The notes under the pieces were generated by a model. That model saw only the letters and a program-made list of their open reading frames with translations. It was not told the origin of the DNA and did no database searches. From an uncultured Bacilli bacterium (GTDB taxonomy: Bacteria > Bacillota_I > Bacilli_A > RF39 > UBA660), in assembly GCA_910577505.1 (NCBI GenBank), contig CAJTLN010000002.1, positions 434,001 to 498,000 of the forward strand: a DNA stretch of 64,000 bases, written 5' to 3'. Made by a program: the position numbers and the translations under genes. Below are positions 27,980 through 36,953 of this stretch, in pieces (position 1 is the first letter of the stretch; every line of letters starts with the position of its first letter).

Positions 27980-28995
27980 TATTTGTGGCGATATGTTAAA
28001 ACAACGTTATCTGTATCTCTACCCTCTTCGCGTTCGACACCAGGAATGAAATCAAATGAGTAATTATCTGGCCATTTTTTTATTAAATTAGGTACTATAC
28101 CATTTTTTATTTCTTCCCTTGTTACCATTGGTGTGATTATACTTTTATATGGAGTATAGGGAATATTTAACATTGATTTTAGTGAATCACTAGCAATCTC
28201 AAAACCATATGCAGCTTGAATTACACCTTTGTCTGTTAAAAGATTACTTAGTTCTTTTCTAATGAACATATTAACTTTATAAGGTGTATCTAAAGTACGT
28301 AACTTACTATAATATTGAAAAAGATTATCTAAAATAATTAAATCATATTTATCTTTAAAAAATTTAGGTACATCTTCGATTGATAATTGATGATAACTAA
28401 ATTGGCATTCGCCTGAAAGTAATATCTCTTTAAGTTTATTATAATCCTCTTTATTATATAAAGAAATGTTCTTTTTTAAATAGCTTCTGGTAACATTGTA
28501 TTCAAAACGAAATAAGGCACTCATGATTATGTCAGGGCTATAAAACATTTCAAATATTGGTTCTAGAACAAATATGACATCTTCTGGTAGAAAATATACT
28601 AATCTTTCAAATAAACCATTTCCTAACAAATTAGCTATATCTTTCTTTTGAAACATAAATGTTTGCTTATCTAATGTAAAATAATGAATAAATTCTTCAT
28701 AATCTAAAACCATAATAGCTGTTTTGAAAAATTCAAAAAATACTCTTTGCAATTCGTTAATATCAAACATATCTACTTTCTTAGCACCATGTAGTGCTGC
28801 TTCAAAGCCATGGGCTCCAGTTGCACCTAGTGCTAAAACACTTTCATAATTGTTATATAAAGATAAAGTTCCCTTAACGTTAGATGTTGGAGATAAATAA
28901 ATAGAATCGTATTCTTTATGATTAGTATTACCTGGATTATACTTTTTAGTGGCTAAATTATATGCCTCTTGACGAGATTTGAATAAATCAGACAT
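27979..28995 (-). CDS. DUF3419/BtaA-like SAM-dependent transferase (tentative)
   Basis: 338 residues. A Rossmann SAM site is visible as SVLALGATGAHGFEAALHGAKKVDMFDIN near residues 50-78 (listed here in two parts: SVLALGATGAHGFEA and KKVDMFDIN), followed by LDYEEFIHYF near 98, matching the layout of BtaA/DUF3419 proteins, which transfer the 3-amino-3-carboxypropyl group of SAM to diacylglycerol. A second acidic motif IILDNLFQYY is near 225. It is convergent with an operon that contains a SAM synthetase. The family assignment is by eye; another class I methyltransferase fold is the main alternative. Confidence 0.55.
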   Translation of the reverse strand: MSDLFKSRQEAYNLATKKYNPGNTNHKEYDSIYLSPTSNVKGTLSLYNNYESVLALGATGAHGFEAALHGAKKVDMFDINELQRVFFEFFKTAIMVLDYEEFIHYFTLDKQTFMFQKKDIANLLGNGLFERLVYFLPEDVIFVLEPIFEMFYSPDIIMSALFRFEYNVTRSYLKKNISLYNKEDYNKLKEILLSGECQFSYHQLSIEDVPKFFKDKYDLIILDNLFQYYSKLRTLDTPYKVNMFIRKELSNLLTDKGVIQAAYGFEIASDSLKSMLNIPYTPYKSIITPMVTREEIKNGIVPNLIKKWPDNYSFDFIPGVEREEGRDTDNVVLTYRHK

Positions 28996-29119
28996 AAAAT
29001 CACTTCTTTTCTGTGTTTATTATATTTTTATTTTAATAAAAGTCAAATAAATTATATCTATTTATACATTTAACTTATTAATTTTGATATTTTAACATAT
29101 TATTTAGTGGTGAAGACTA

Positions 29120-31024
29120 ATGTTTATGAAAGATAAGCAGTTTAGAATTAAGATAGTTTTAATTATGATAATTGTAATATTTTTATTTATTCTAGGAAGA
29201 ATATTTTATATACAAGTATTTAGCTATAATAAACTCAATAATTTAGCGCAAGCATTATGGCAAAGAAATTTACCTATTACGGCGGATAGAGGCAGAATAC
29301 TTGATAGAAATGGAAAAGTGTTGGCTACTAATATAACTACTACTACTCTATATGTTGTCCCTAATCAAATAGTTGATAAAGAAGATACTGCAAAAAAACT
29401 ATCTGAAATATTAAATGCTGATTATGATAAAATACTTGCTCATTTAACTAAAAGAACTTCGCTAGAAAAAGTGAATCCTGAAGGAAGGCAGCTCGATAGT
29501 GATACTGCTGATAAAATTAACAACTTAAATATTGATGGTTTATATTTGATGAAAGAGTCTAAAAGATACTATCCTTATGAGGATGTTTTAGCGCATGTGC
29601 TTGGTTATGTAGGAATAGATAATCAAGGTTTATCAGGCTTAGAACTAAAATATGATGAATATTTAACTGGTAAAGATGGGTCAATAAAATATACTTCTGA
29701 TGGTAAAGGAAATAGATTAAAATCAAGTGAAGCTTATGAAAAAGCTCAAAATGGAATGGACATATATTTAACTATTGATTTAGATATTCAGTTAGCGTTA
29801 GAAAAAGAATTAGCCAATACTTTTAGTAAATATAATCCTGAACAAGCTTTGTCTGTTGTAATGGATCCTAATACTGGAGAAGTTTTAGCTATGGGATCAA
29901 GGCCAACTTTTGATGCTAATAACTATAAAAATTATGACTTAGAAACGATAAATAGAAACCTGCCAATTTGGAAAAATTATGAGCCTGGATCAACTTTTAA
30001 AATAATAACTCTTGCTGCTTCTTTAGAAGAAGGAACTATAAACTTATTTGAGGATCATTATCATGATGGTGGTTCAATCACAGTAGAAGGTGCCAGAATA
30101 AAATGTTGGAAAAGTGGTGGCCATGGTAGCGAAACGATGTTAGAAGTAGTTGAAAATTCATGTAACCCAGGATTTGTTGTCATGGGGCAGAAACTTGGAA
30201 CAGAAAGACTATATAATTATGTTAAGAATTTTGGCTTTATGGAAAAAACGGGAATAGATTTAAATGGTGAATCTAAAGGTATTATGTTTGATTTAGAAAA
30301 TATAGGTCCAGTTGAACAAGCCACTATATCTTTTGGACAAGGTATAAGTGTTACTCCTATTCAACAAGTTACTGGTGTTAGTGCAGCGATTAATGGTGGT
30401 ACTTTATATCAACCTTATGTAGTTAAATACATAACAGAACCTGAAACTAGTGATGTTATTTTAGAAAATAGTCCCCAAAAAGTTAGACAAGTTATTAGTG
30501 AGAAAACATCCGAAATGGTAAGATTTGCCTTAGAAAGTGTCGTTTCTTCAGGTACTGGTAAAAATGCTTATATTGAAAATTATCGTGTGGGTGGCAAAAC
30601 CGGTACAGCACAAAAAGTTAATAACGGAGTTTATATGAGTGGTAACTATATAGTTAGTTTTATGGGATTTTTACCAGCTGATAAACCAGAATATGTTGTT
30701 TATGTAGCGGTAGATAATCCTAAAGGAATTACGCAATATGGTGGAACTGTTTCCGCTCCTATTGCAAAAAATATAATGAAAAATATTATAAGTATAAAGG
30801 GATTAAAACCTAGTAGTGATGTAACACCTAGAGAATATACTTGGTTAGATACAAAATATGTTAAAGCGCCTAATGTAGTTGGCAAGACAAAAAAAGAAGC
30901 ATCTACTATACTTAAAGGATTTACAATTGAATATAGTGGAACTGGAGAAAATATTATATATCAAGAACCTGAGGCTGATATATATGTAAAAGAGAATGCA
31001 ACTATTAAGGTTATGTTAGGATAA
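29120..31024 (+). CDS. Class B penicillin-binding protein with C-terminal PASTA domain (PBP2B/SpoVD-like)
   Basis: 634 residues: short cytoplasmic tail, membrane helix (10-32), PBP dimerisation domain with ADRGRILDRNG near 55, transpeptidase domain with STFK near 292, SCN near 350 and KTGT near 495, then a PASTA repeat (VKAPNVVGKTKKEAS onward). It cross-links septal peptidoglycan with its SEDS partner FtsW. It is followed by mraY, as in a remnant division and cell wall cluster. Confidence 0.95.
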   Translation: MFMKDKQFRIKIVLIMIIVIFLFILGRIFYIQVFSYNKLNNLAQALWQRNLPITADRGRILDRNGKVLATNITTTTLYVVPNQIVDKEDTAKKLSEILNADYDKILAHLTKRTSLEKVNPEGRQLDSDTADKINNLNIDGLYLMKESKRYYPYEDVLAHVLGYVGIDNQGLSGLELKYDEYLTGKDGSIKYTSDGKGNRLKSSEAYEKAQNGMDIYLTIDLDIQLALEKELANTFSKYNPEQALSVVMDPNTGEVLAMGSRPTFDANNYKNYDLETINRNLPIWKNYEPGSTFKIITLAASLEEGTINLFEDHYHDGGSITVEGARIKCWKSGGHGSETMLEVVENSCNPGFVVMGQKLGTERLYNYVKNFGFMEKTGIDLNGESKGIMFDLENIGPVEQATISFGQGISVTPIQQVTGVSAAINGGTLYQPYVVKYITEPETSDVILENSPQKVRQVISEKTSEMVRFALESVVSSGTGKNAYIENYRVGGKTGTAQKVNNGVYMSGNYIVSFMGFLPADKPEYVVYVAVDNPKGITQYGGTVSAPIAKNIMKNIISIKGLKPSSDVTPREYTWLDTKYVKAPNVVGKTKKEASTILKGFTIEYSGTGENIIYQEPEADIYVKENATIKVMLG

Positions 31025-31160
31025 TACTAAAATATAAAATTTAAGTAATTATTTAGAGGAAAAAAGTAAAATCTATTGTCTATGGAATGTCAATTTTTTA
31101 TAATAGGCACATTAAGAGATATAAAATTGTAGTATAATCAGTTAAGAAAGAGGTGTTTTC
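31025..31160 (+). promoter_or_regulatory. Promoter region of mraY
   Basis: TTGTCT at 31076-31081 and TATAAT at 31099-31104 have exact 17-base spacing; the rest of the gap holds no gene. The 5' leader is about 50 bases and ends in an AAGAGGTG ribosome binding site. So mraY can be expressed apart from the PBP gene. Confidence 0.75.
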
Positions 31161-32153
31161 ATGCTTGTTTTAGCTAAAGCAGCGATGGCTATGATGCTTG
31201 GTTTTATCCTTTCGATTATAGCTGGTTTAATTTTAATACCTATATTAAGAAAATTAAAAATTGGTCAAAATGTTAGTGCAACAGTTGGGGAAAGACATAT
31301 AAAGAAAAATGGTACTCCAACACTTGGAGGTTTAATATTTATTATACCTACTATAGTTACATTACTTTTGCTGAAAATAAAAGGAAGCATTGATTTATCA
31401 TATAACTTAGTAATTATATTAATAGTATTTGGATGCTATGGATTGCTAGGTCTTGCTGATGACTGGTTAAAGATAAAGTACCATAATAATAAAGGTTTAA
31501 GTATTATGTTTAAGTTACTATGCCAAATGGCAATAGCGTTAGTATTCTTCTATATATATATGACGAACGGTGGTTCACCAACTGTTGAAATTTCAAGCTT
31601 AGGAATATATATTAATTTAAAATGGTTTTATGGTTTGTTTATTTTATTCTTCATGGTTGGTACATCTAACGCTGTTAATATTACGGATGGGTTAGATGGA
31701 TTGGCCGGAGGATTATCTGCTATTGCATTTATGGCTTATGGAATGCTTGCTTGGAATGCTGCTTGGATGAATGGACACCAAGAAGTTGGAATATTCTGCT
31801 TTGTACTTGTTGGAACGTTACTTGGATTTTTATTATTCAACTCCCACCCAGCTAAAGTATTTATGGGAGATACAGGAAGTCTGGCTTTAGGTGGAGCTTT
31901 GGCTGCAACAGCAATATTAACTAAACATGAATTATCACTTGCGTTAGTTGGTGGTGTATTTGTTGTAGAAACCTTATCTTCTTTAATTCAAATGGTTGCA
32001 ATTATTAAATTTAAAAAGAAAGTTTTTTTAATGGCACCCTTACATCATCATTTTGAACAACTAGGATGGGCAGAAACTGATATTGTAAAAGTATTCTATG
32101 TAGTTGGTTTACTGCTTGCGATGGCAGCTATTACATATGGTGTTTGGTTATAA
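31161..32153 (+). CDS. mraY: Phospho-MurNAc-pentapeptide transferase (MraY)
   Basis: 330 residues with about ten membrane helices. MraY transfers phospho-MurNAc-pentapeptide to undecaprenyl phosphate to give lipid I. Diagnostic motifs: KNGTPTLGG near 45, LGLADDWLK near 97, NITDGLDGLAGG near 173, MGDTGSLALGG near 235 and APLHHHFEQLGW near 293. Terminator follows at once. Confidence 0.97.
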   Translation: MLVLAKAAMAMMLGFILSIIAGLILIPILRKLKIGQNVSATVGERHIKKNGTPTLGGLIFIIPTIVTLLLLKIKGSIDLSYNLVIILIVFGCYGLLGLADDWLKIKYHNNKGLSIMFKLLCQMAIALVFFYIYMTNGGSPTVEISSLGIYINLKWFYGLFILFFMVGTSNAVNITDGLDGLAGGLSAIAFMAYGMLAWNAAWMNGHQEVGIFCFVLVGTLLGFLLFNSHPAKVFMGDTGSLALGGALAATAILTKHELSLALVGGVFVVETLSSLIQMVAIIKFKKKVFLMAPLHHHFEQLGWAETDIVKVFYVVGLLLAMAAITYGVWL

Positions 32154-32177
32154 CGTACTTAATGGTACGTTTTTTTA
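32152..32177 (+). terminator. mraY terminator
   Basis: AACGTAC/GTACGTT seven-base stem, six-base loop, then TTTTTT, overlapping the mraY stop. Confidence 0.85.
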
Positions 32178-32192
32178 TTGTAATAAAAAAGA

Positions 32193-32208
32193 TTAACATG
32201 TATGTTAA
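32193..32208 (-). terminator. Terminator of the rRNA methyltransferase gene
   Basis: TTAACAT/ATGTTAA stem followed on the minus strand by TCTTTTTTATT, directly after the stop at 32210. Confidence 0.65.
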
Positions 32209-32209
32209 C

Positions 32210-33103
32210 CTAGTTTTTCTTTCTTATTTTGGCAACGAAGAATCCTTCATATAATTCATTTGGTTTAACACAAAGCGTACCTTCTAATTTAACAGGTAGT
32301 TTTGGAATACTATTATACTCTGTTATATCCAATGGAATAAGCTCTAAACTTTCATTTTCATTTAATAGTTCAATTATGATATTTTCATTTTCTTCTTTTA
32401 AAATACTACATGTTGAATATACTAATTCACCGTTTAATTTTAAATGTTTTATAGCTTCTCTAATTAAGTTTTTTTGAGTCATTATGGAGCGCTCTATTAG
32501 TTCTTCTGTAAAATTATCCATTGTGCTTATATTTAGAGTTCCTGAACCACTACAAGGAGCATCTAAAAGGATTTTGTCAAACATGAAGTATTCATCAAGA
32601 TTTCTAGCATCAACGTTTAATACTGATATTTTTTTAGCATCAAGATGATCAATGTTATATTTTAATCTTTCAAATCTCTTTTTATTTTTTTCAATTGCGG
32701 TAATTAATGATTCGTTGTTTGATAAAGCTGCTAATTCTGTTGTTTTCCCACCTGGGGCAGCAGTCATATCAAGAATAAGCTCACTAGTTTTAGGCTCAAC
32801 GAATATAGGAGGAAGTTGAGAAGATAAATTCTGTAAGTATATTTTACCTGTTTTATAAGCGTCTATGGTTTTAATATCTTCAGATGTTTTATTTTCGATA
32901 ATAAGTGAAAAATTGCTCCACTCTACTTCGCTATATTTAAAGCCTTTCTTAGTTAATATTTCTTTTACTTCTTCCATACAGCTTTTAATAGTGTTAACTC
33001 TTAATGTTGTTTTTCTTTCTTTGATATAACTATTAGTTATATCTAACACGATATCATGAGAATAATCATTGTTTAATTTTTCTAATAAAAAGTCTGGTAT
33101 CAT
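32210..33103 (-). CDS. RsmB/RsmF-type RNA m5C methyltransferase
   Basis: 297 residues, NOL1/NOP2/Sun family. The SAM-binding motif DMTAAPGGKT is near residue 108, motif IV LDAPCSGSGT with the release Cys near 182, and motif VI YSTCSI with the nucleophilic Cys near 236. It methylates cytosine in rRNA (or tRNA) in the cytoplasm. No C-terminal PUA domain is present, which fits a short RsmF-like form. It starts right after the stop of the HAD phosphatase gene, in a three-gene nucleic acid unit with the thiolation enzyme. Confidence 0.88.
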   Translation of the reverse strand: MIPDFLLEKLNNDYSHDIVLDITNSYIKERKTTLRVNTIKSCMEEVKEILTKKGFKYSEVEWSNFSLIIENKTSEDIKTIDAYKTGKIYLQNLSSQLPPIFVEPKTSELILDMTAAPGGKTTELAALSNNESLITAIEKNKKRFERLKYNIDHLDAKKISVLNVDARNLDEYFMFDKILLDAPCSGSGTLNISTMDNFTEELIERSIMTQKNLIREAIKHLKLNGELVYSTCSILKEENENIIIELLNENESLELIPLDITEYNSIPKLPVKLEGTLCVKPNELYEGFFVAKIRKKN

Positions 33104-33697
33104 TTATTTCATCTCACTTATAATATTATATATTTCGTACCAATTATTTGCTCTTATAACTTTTTCATCGACAATATTCTCATTCATTTTGGTAGTGACT
33201 AAAATCGTTTTTATGGCATAATTTTCCAATTCTTTGCAAGTTTCGTAACTGTCTTCGATAAATATATCTATTTTATTATCTAAACAATATTTTAGTTTAT
33301 CTTTGGCATTAACAATTAATTTATCATAAGGAATATTATATTTAGTAAATGTTTCTTTAGTGATATTTTCTACATCACAATTTTTTATATTAGTAAGACG
33401 TGCAGTAATAAAATATATTTCATGATTATCATTTTTTAATTTCCTGATTACTTCAGGAGAGTTAGCAAATGGGATGCATTCTTCCAATACCTTTTTATAG
33501 TATTTATCAAAGAAAGAAAATTTTGTTTCATCATCCCAACCATATAATTCTTTTAAATAATATCTATTTTTTATTAGACCGAAGTTATTGTTTTTTCCTT
33601 GATGATGCAAATCTTCTATATCGTATTTATCAGCATATTTAAGCATTGATTTAACTGTAATTAGTGTTGTATCATCTATGTCTATTCCTATTCTCAT
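33104..33697 (-). CDS. HAD-family 5'-nucleotidase-like phosphatase (NT5C-like)
   Basis: 197 residues. HAD motif I is IGIDIDDTT (nucleophile and acid Asp), motif II is YFITARLTN near 97, a Lys lies near 128 and motif IV is FIEDS near 143. This pattern fits the deoxyribonucleotidase NT5C group. It overlaps the thiolation gene by four bases (ATGA) and abuts the methyltransferase gene, so the three are coupled. Substrate is not shown by sequence. Confidence 0.78.
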   Translation of the reverse strand: MRIGIDIDDTTLITVKSMLKYADKYDIEDLHHQGKNNNFGLIKNRYYLKELYGWDDETKFSFFDKYYKKVLEECIPFANSPEVIRKLKNDNHEIYFITARLTNIKNCDVENITKETFTKYNIPYDKLIVNAKDKLKYCLDNKIDIFIEDSYETCKELENYAIKTILVTTKMNENIVDEKVIRANNWYEIYNIISEMK

Positions 33698-34530
33698 TGT
33701 CTTTCTCCTTTATCATAATCATCTAGAAAAGTATGTCTTTCGTCATCTTTATGATAACCTAAAATACAATTCATATTAACGTTATCTAAAGCCTTAAAGA
33801 TGTTATGGTCGATATCTTTATTTTTTTGTCTTAATTCATTTATTAGTGTTTTCATTTCTTTTCGCTTACTTAATGATTCATCATTTGATACACTTTCGGT
33901 GAACTTACAAGCGCAGTTTAGGAAAGTTAATTCATTGTAGTTACGCCATGCAATGATATCGTGTTCTTTTACTAAATATAATGGGCGAATAAGTTCTATA
34001 CCTTTAAAGTTATCACTATGTAATTTAGGCATCATGGTCTTTATTTCAGCACCATAGAACATTGATAAAAGTGTTGTTTCTATAACATCATCAAAATGGT
34101 GACCTAAAGCTATTTTATTGCAGCCTAGTTCTTCTGCCTTATTATATAGATGACCTCTACGCATTCTAGCACACATGTAACATGGGTTTTCTGGATTTAG
34201 CTTATTGGCTACTTCAAAGATATCGGTTTCAAATATTTCGATAGGTATATTCATACATTCAGCATTATTTATTATATATTCTCTATTAATTTTATTATAA
34301 CCAGGATCCATTACAACGTAATGAGCTTCAAATTTTATTTGACTATGACGAACTAATTCTTGAATACATTTAGCTAGTAAAAAAGAATCTTTTCCGCCAC
34401 TAATACAAACCATAACTTTATCATTTTCATTTATAAGTTTATAGTCTTTAATAGCTTTAATAAATTTAGACCAAATTTCTTTTCTAAATTTCTTGATAAT
34501 ACTTTTTTCTATTTCACGATATCTTTCCAT
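33694..34530 (-). CDS. TtcA-like tRNA 2-thiocytidine synthetase family protein
   Basis: 278 residues from the ATG at 34530 behind GGGAAG; an upstream in-frame ATG at 34593 lies within a terminator hairpin region. PP-loop ATPase motif CISGGKDSF near 42, CYMCARMRRG near 128 giving the CxxC pair, GHHFDDVIETT near 150, and a third Cys region LNCACKF near 213. TtcA uses an iron-sulfur cluster to thiolate tRNA C32. First gene of the unit with the HAD phosphatase and RsmF-like gene. Confidence 0.85.
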   Translation of the reverse strand: MERYREIEKSIIKKFRKEIWSKFIKAIKDYKLINENDKVMVCISGGKDSFLLAKCIQELVRHSQIKFEAHYVVMDPGYNKINREYIINNAECMNIPIEIFETDIFEVANKLNPENPCYMCARMRRGHLYNKAEELGCNKIALGHHFDDVIETTLLSMFYGAEIKTMMPKLHSDNFKGIELIRPLYLVKEHDIIAWRNYNELTFLNCACKFTESVSNDESLSKRKEMKTLINELRQKNKDIDHNIFKALDNVNMNCILGYHKDDERHTFLDDYDKGERQ

Positions 34531-34585
34531 AGTCACACTTCCCAACAACATTAACATTTTATCATAAATGTCTTGGTGAAGCAAA

Positions 34586-34610
34586 AAAGTCACACTGTTG
34601 ACGTGACTTT
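34586..34610 (-). terminator. Terminator of the second dac gene
   Basis: AAAGTCAC/GTGACTTT eight-base stem, nine-base loop, TTTTTT tail on the minus strand, between the dac stop and the thiolation gene. Confidence 0.8.
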
Positions 34611-34625
34611 ATTTTAAATTATTAT

Positions 34626-35816
34626 CTAGTTTTTGTTTGATAATTTTTTCTTTGTTCTAAATATAGAAATTATTATAAATAGAATAATTGTTAAAATAAT
34701 TAATACTAAATATTTATAAGATATAAGTAATTTTATTATATCTAATTTGATTTCTTGTTCTAAATAGATGTCTTTTTTATCTAATAATATATCGTTATAA
34801 TAATAACTTACTTCGCCTATTTTACTATTTTCTTTATTAGTAAATGATAATTCTTCTAGTCCGTTATACTCTACTTTTATTAAATTTTTATCATAATCAT
34901 CTGGTAAGTATTTGGTAATATTCTTATGTTCTAATATTTCATATGAGTCGATTTTACTATTTTTTACTGGAAGTGTTTTTATGACTTGATTCTCTTCTAT
35001 TATATTTTGATAATGATAATTATTATCTATAAAATTAATTAATTCAAGAGCATCTGTTATATGGATAGTCTTATAATCTGGAGGGGCTCCTAAAGTAATT
35101 AGAAGCATTTCATGATCACTTGATTGAAAGTAAGTAGATATACAACGACCAGCATCAAGTGTAAAACCAGTTTTGCTTCCTAATATTCTTTTAGTGTTTC
35201 CATTATAAGCATAGATAGTACTTCTAACAAATAGACCGTTTGATAATGTATAGGATTTTGTTGTGTAAATACTTTTAAATTTTTCATTTTGTAAAGAATA
35301 CTTTAATAATTTTAGAATATCTTCAACAGTACTATAGTGTCCTTTTTCATCAAGTCCTGTTACATTGATAAAATGAGAATTTGTCATGCCTATTTTAGCT
35401 GCAGTATCATTCATTTTTTTTACAAAATTATTAATACTACCACTAGTTGATATAGCTAGTGCTGTTGTTGCATCTGCTCCTGATGGGAGGATTGATGCGT
35501 ATAATAAATCATTATAAGTTACTTGATTGCCAACTTTTAATCCTGCTACGGAAGCGTCCCATCTTACTTGCGAAGACATTTCCTCTGTATATGTTACATA
35601 CTTATTATAGTCGGTAATATTTTCAATAGCTGTTATAGTCGTCATTATTTTGGTTAATGAAGCGATACTTGATTTTTCGTCACTTTTTTTAGAGAAAAGT
35701 ATTTCATCATCTGTCATATCATAAATGATTGCTTTTTCATAATGAAGTTCTGGATAAGTTAATGCTGTAACTCCAAATGGTACTAATAGTATTATTAAAT
35801 ATAATATTTTTTTCAT
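34626..35816 (-). CDS. D-alanyl-D-alanine carboxypeptidase (S11), second copy
   Basis: 396 residues from the ATG at 35816 (GAGG site); an earlier ATG at 35855 would add residues before the signal peptide. Signal peptide 1-18, SLTK near 54, SGAD near 110, KTG near 213, C-terminal membrane helix (about 362-385). Paralogue of the gene at 22934-24133, but this copy has the canonical KTG triad. It trims peptidoglycan stem peptides outside the membrane. Confidence 0.93.
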   Translation of the reverse strand: MKKILYLIILLVPFGVTALTYPELHYEKAIIYDMTDDEILFSKKSDEKSSIASLTKIMTTITAIENITDYNKYVTYTEEMSSQVRWDASVAGLKVGNQVTYNDLLYASILPSGADATTALAISTSGSINNFVKKMNDTAAKIGMTNSHFINVTGLDEKGHYSTVEDILKLLKYSLQNEKFKSIYTTKSYTLSNGLFVRSTIYAYNGNTKRILGSKTGFTLDAGRCISTYFQSSDHEMLLITLGAPPDYKTIHITDALELINFIDNNYHYQNIIEENQVIKTLPVKNSKIDSYEILEHKNITKYLPDDYDKNLIKVEYNGLEELSFTNKENSKIGEVSYYYNDILLDKKDIYLEQEIKLDIIKLLISYKYLVLIILTIILFIIISIFRTKKKLSNKN

Positions 35817-35918
35817 AGTTAACCTCAATTCTTTTACATTATAACATTTTATCAATCAAAAGCACTCTTTTTTTGTAAATTCTACTAAAAGTAGATTTTA
35901 GTTTAACTACAAAGCAAA

Positions 35919-35945
35919 AATAAGAACTAAAATAAAGTTCTTATT
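35919..35945 (-). terminator. Terminator of the unknown membrane protein gene
   Basis: AATAAGAACT/AGTTCTTATT ten-base stem with a seven-base loop, overlapping the stop; T-rich tail on the minus strand. Confidence 0.75.
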
Positions 35946-36815
35946 TTTTTGGTGGATATATTTTACTTAAGTTTATTACTTTTTTATCTCTTGTATTTAA
36001 CTTTTCATTTACTTCACTTATTATTGAAGCAATATTTAGTTTAGTAAAACCAACCTTTTCGAACATATGCATTTGATTTAAAAATGAATATACATTTATA
36101 CTTTGTTGATGGTGTAGTAATGCATATGCAAATGTGTATCTTTGCAGAAAACTCATATATTTGTAAAGCTCATTTTCTATACCTTTTTCTTTTAATTTAT
36201 TATACATTACTTCAAATAATGTATCCCATTCCTTGTTTGTAATTGACATAGGAGGAAGATTATATATAGTACAATATACATCATATTCATATACTATTCT
36301 TTCCATCGTATCATCTTTGCATAATTCTAGTTCATCAACAGGTATATTTTCTTTTTTGATTTTGCATTTATCTCTATCGTCTTCAGTAAGTTCTCTTTGT
36401 TCTTCCATAAAACTTTTATATTCAGGAGTATAAAAATCTGAACTATTCTTATTTATAATTCTACCCTTTCTAACGAATAAATCTATTGGCTCATCATTTT
36501 CTAAAGAAATAATTTTACTTTTATTTCCTATATTGCTAAGATATCTATTAAAATTTCTATCATGTTCTATATCATCTTTTATATTTTTTATTATAGCAGA
36601 GACACCAAAACTAAATGTTCCTATAGATATAAAAAGTGGATTTTGCGTAACTAATGTTAAAATTATTCCTATAATAAATGGTATAAAGGCTTTGAAAAAG
36701 GCTTTTTTATCTTTATTAAATTGCTTAGACATCTTGTTATCGAACGTTGTAATATAATCTTCTAATTGTGTTATGGCTATCTCTTCACTTAAAGATTTTA
36801 CTGGTATTTTTTCCA
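35941..36815 (-). CDS. Membrane protein of unknown function
   Basis: 291 residues from the ATG at 36815 (AGAGGG site); the frame extends to 36891 without a good site. An amphipathic N-terminus (1-40) is followed by two close membrane helices (about 43-78) and a long charged cytoplasmic domain (80-290) rich in Glu and Lys with no domain I recognise. Divergent from the hexosaminidase gene. Confidence 0.72.
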
Positions 36816-36953
36816 TAATTATCCCTCTTTTAACGATGAATAATCTAACATATTTTCTATTTTTTTGCAAATTAGTGACTTTAATATCCAAATATAGTTT
36901 TGGAATAATAAATTATTTTAATCATATAAATTATTAAGATTAGGAGAGGATTT

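Noticed and set aside
27979..28995. Nicotianamine synthase-like enzyme as alternative for the BtaA-like protein
   Set aside because: Length and the spacing between the SAM motif and the LDYEEF segment fit DUF3419 better, though only by eye.
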